Source of the DNA: Alphaproteobacteria bacterium
GTDB taxonomy: Bacteria > Pseudomonadota > Alphaproteobacteria > Reyranellales > Reyranellaceae
Assembly: GCA_017308235.1 (NCBI GenBank)
Contig: JAFKFL010000020.1
Span: 62,001 to 126,000, forward strand
Direction of reading: 5' to 3'
DNA length: 64,000 nucleotides
The translations under genes were made by a program, and so were the position numbers. Shown here one piece after another: positions 63,301 through 64,000 of this stretch. The notes beneath the pieces are model-generated. The model had not been told where the DNA came from and made no database searches. It worked only from the letters and a program-made list of their open reading frames with translations. Within the stretch, counting starts at the first letter, position 1. The number at the start of each line of letters is the position of its first letter.

Positions 63301-64000
63301 CGGCCGGAATCCACGGCGCGCCGAGACGCGCCGTGATGGCCGAGGGCCGAAGATCGGCTGGCTGCACCAACTGAAGGGCCGCGACATTGCGCTCATAGAC
63401 GGGATCGAGGGCGGACGCGGCGTCCGCGAGCTTCAGCTTGTCGCGCACGGCGCCCGAGAGATAGGCGTCGGCCATCTGCCAGGAACCGTCGGCTGGATTG
63501 CGGAAGATCGCGCTGCCGAGCTCGGCGACGACATCGTCAGGATCGCGATGAACCAGCTCCGCGATATGGTCGAGATCGACGCGGCCGCGCTCATTGAGGA
63601 CGACGGCCAGCGCATCGGCGGCACTCGCGATCGTCGGAGGCGCCGGCGGCGCGATCACGCGCTGCGTGAAGATCGGGCCAGGTCGGGCGGTGTCACTCTC
63701 GAGATCGTAGTCCTCGATCGAGGCGACCAGCCAGCAATCGGGATCGTCGAGGAAGGGCTGGAGGTTCGGCCGGCGATGGCTCTCGCGCGTGTCGCTGGTC
63801 TCGGGATCCTCGGTGATCGAAACGGTCGTGTGGTTGATCGGACCGAAATCGCGCACGAAGCTCGACCAGGCGATGCGCAGCCTGACCTGCAACTCCGACC
63901 AGGGCTGGTCGAGCTCCTGTGCCTTTAAGAGCGCGCGCACGCCATCGCGGACCGGGATCAGCTTTTTGATGATCCGGACATGCTTTTCCGGGATGCCGTC
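60380..64000 (-). CDS. Large helicase-like protein, possibly methylase/helicase antirestriction type (partial)
   Basis: At least 1,206 residues; the N-terminus lies beyond the right edge. A superfamily 2 helicase core is visible: YLAHAVGAGKTMTMAAAIMEQRRLG (motif I), IIVDEAQEFRKLSF (DEAQ box), LASGTPITNTLGEMFTVQRL (motif III) and LVGSSEMMGTGVNAQLRLKALHHLDVPWLPSQIEQREGRIVRQG (motifs V-VI). The C-terminal 200 residues are coiled-coil-like. Proteins with this core on plasmids and phages (DarB and N12-class methylase relatives) often carry an N-terminal DNA methylase domain and protect DNA from restriction; whether this one does cannot be seen. Confidence 0.85.
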   Translation of the reverse strand, partial: DGIPEKHVRIIKKLIPVRDGVRALLKAQELDQPWSELQVRLRIAWSSFVRDFGPINHTTVSITEDPETSDTRESHRRPNLQPFLDDPDCWLVASIEDYDLESDTARPGPIFTQRVIAPPAPPTIASAADALAVVLNERGRVDLDHIAELVHRDPDDVVAELGSAIFRNPADGSWQMADAYLSGAVRDKLKLADAASALDPVYERNVAALQLVQPADLRPSAITARLGAPWIPAADVVAFVKETMGVDIRIHHMPELASWTVDARQLAYLAVGTSEWGTSRRHAGDLLTDALNSRVPQIFDLIKDGDSERRVLNVVDTEAAKTKLQKLKDAFQRWIWSDPDRTDRLARVYNDRFNNIAPRAFDGAHLTLPGASGAFMLYGHQKRGIWRIIAAGSTYLAHAVGAGKTMTMAAAIMEQRRLGLIAKAMVVVPGHCLAQAAREFLALYPSARILVADETNFTKDKRARFLSRAATASWDAIIITHSAFRFIGVPSAFEQQMIQDELALYEKLLLDVDPEDRVSRKRLERLKEGLQERFEALATRKDELLTIAEIGIDQIIVDEAQEFRKLSFATNMSTLKGVDPNGSQRAWDLYVKSRFIEMRNPGRALVLASGTPITNTLGEMFTVQRLMDHAALMERGLHEFDAWASTFGDTVTELELQPSGKYKPVSRFASFVNVPELIAMFRSFADVVMPEDLRQYVRVPAIATGKRQIVTAKPSQGFKNYQLQLAARIKTIEERDRPPEPGDDILLSVITDGRHAAIDLRLVDAENDNEPQNKLNKLIANALRIWNEGAKNSYLRPDGKPYELPGAAQMIFSDLGTINVEKTRGFSAYRWIRDELVRQGVPPSQIAYIQDFRKTEAKQRLFGDVRAGRVLFLVGSSEMMGTGVNAQLRLKALHHLDVPWLPSQIEQREGRIVRQGNQHDEVEIYAYATEGSLDATMWQNNERKARFIAAALSGDTSIRRLDDLGEGQANQFAMAKAIASGDSRLMQKAGLEADIARLERLRAAHLDDQHAVRRQIRDAERDIEVSTRRIAEIGQDLDRLIPTAGEAFATVVAGKAYAERKEAGRALMKEILTRVQLQRQGESIIASIGGFDLDYAGERFGKDGYRYTTMLLRAGAEHAIELPVTTTPLGAISRLEHALDGFEGDRERYRQRLADARRRLASYQARGEGEFAFASDLAEKRRLLAEVDVALATDIDGIGAAGAIAA

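Overview
The G+C-rich composition, the many periplasmic-binding-protein importers and the plasmid-backbone families point to an alphaproteobacterium of the Hyphomicrobiales (Rhizobiales) type. This is inferred from gene families; no rRNA or housekeeping marker is present. The window has two halves that meet at about 43.3 kb.

Left half (1-43.3 kb): a catabolic and transport island for amino-acid-like compounds. From 1 to 23 kb come the tail of an FAD oxidase, a polar-amino-acid ABC importer, an FMN alpha-hydroxyacid oxidase and two tandem paralogous IclR regulators. These are followed by a PotABCD-type importer, a HyuA/HyuB pair (hydantoinase/oxoprolinase family), a divergent metal amidohydrolase, a D-amino-acid dehydrogenase, a proline-racemase-family epimerase, two DapA-family lyases, a ProC-like reductase and another importer. 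The set resembles trans-4-hydroxyproline/D-amino-acid catabolism. Three near-identical 17-bp palindromes (CTATT-N2-ATA-N2-AATAG) lie at iclR2, at the hyu/amidohydrolase divergence and at an importer promoter. From 24 to 42 kb come a polar-amino-acid importer, a dipeptide importer whose binding-protein gene is reduced to its C-terminus, an amidase, an aspartate dehydrogenase-like enzyme, a GntR/FCD regulator, a HAD hydrolase, a Glt-type importer, a Ser/Thr dehydratase-family enzyme, an aminotransferase, an MFS transporter and an isochorismatase-fold hydrolase. A second palindrome, TTAGCGAT-N-ATCGCTAA, precedes these operons, so two regulators appear to split the island into two regulons.

Right half (43.3-64 kb): the backbone of a conjugative or mobilizable element (plasmid or ICE). 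A LuxR-type regulator with the complete acyl-homoserine-lactone pocket converges on a MobC plus relaxase operon. An inverted repeat followed by TATCTTG is a good oriT candidate. Beyond it lie ParA with a small partner, an XRE regulator, an HU-like protein, DUF736, DUF1173, the antirestriction protein ArdC, several unknown genes, a large ParB-family protein, an Xre/RES toxin-antitoxin pair and a huge helicase-like protein that runs off the right edge. If the oriT call is right, this is the leading region, and ArdC, ParB and the helicase are encoded so that the transferred strand is their template.

An IS110-family element (IS1111-like layout) has split a DUF7007-like gene at 54.9-56.4 kb. Its 292-bp noncoding end contains an 11-nt exact copy of the reconstructed empty target site and a second stretch matching both sides of the element's own circular junction. 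That is the expected layout of a bridge/seek guide RNA and is the strongest single finding here.
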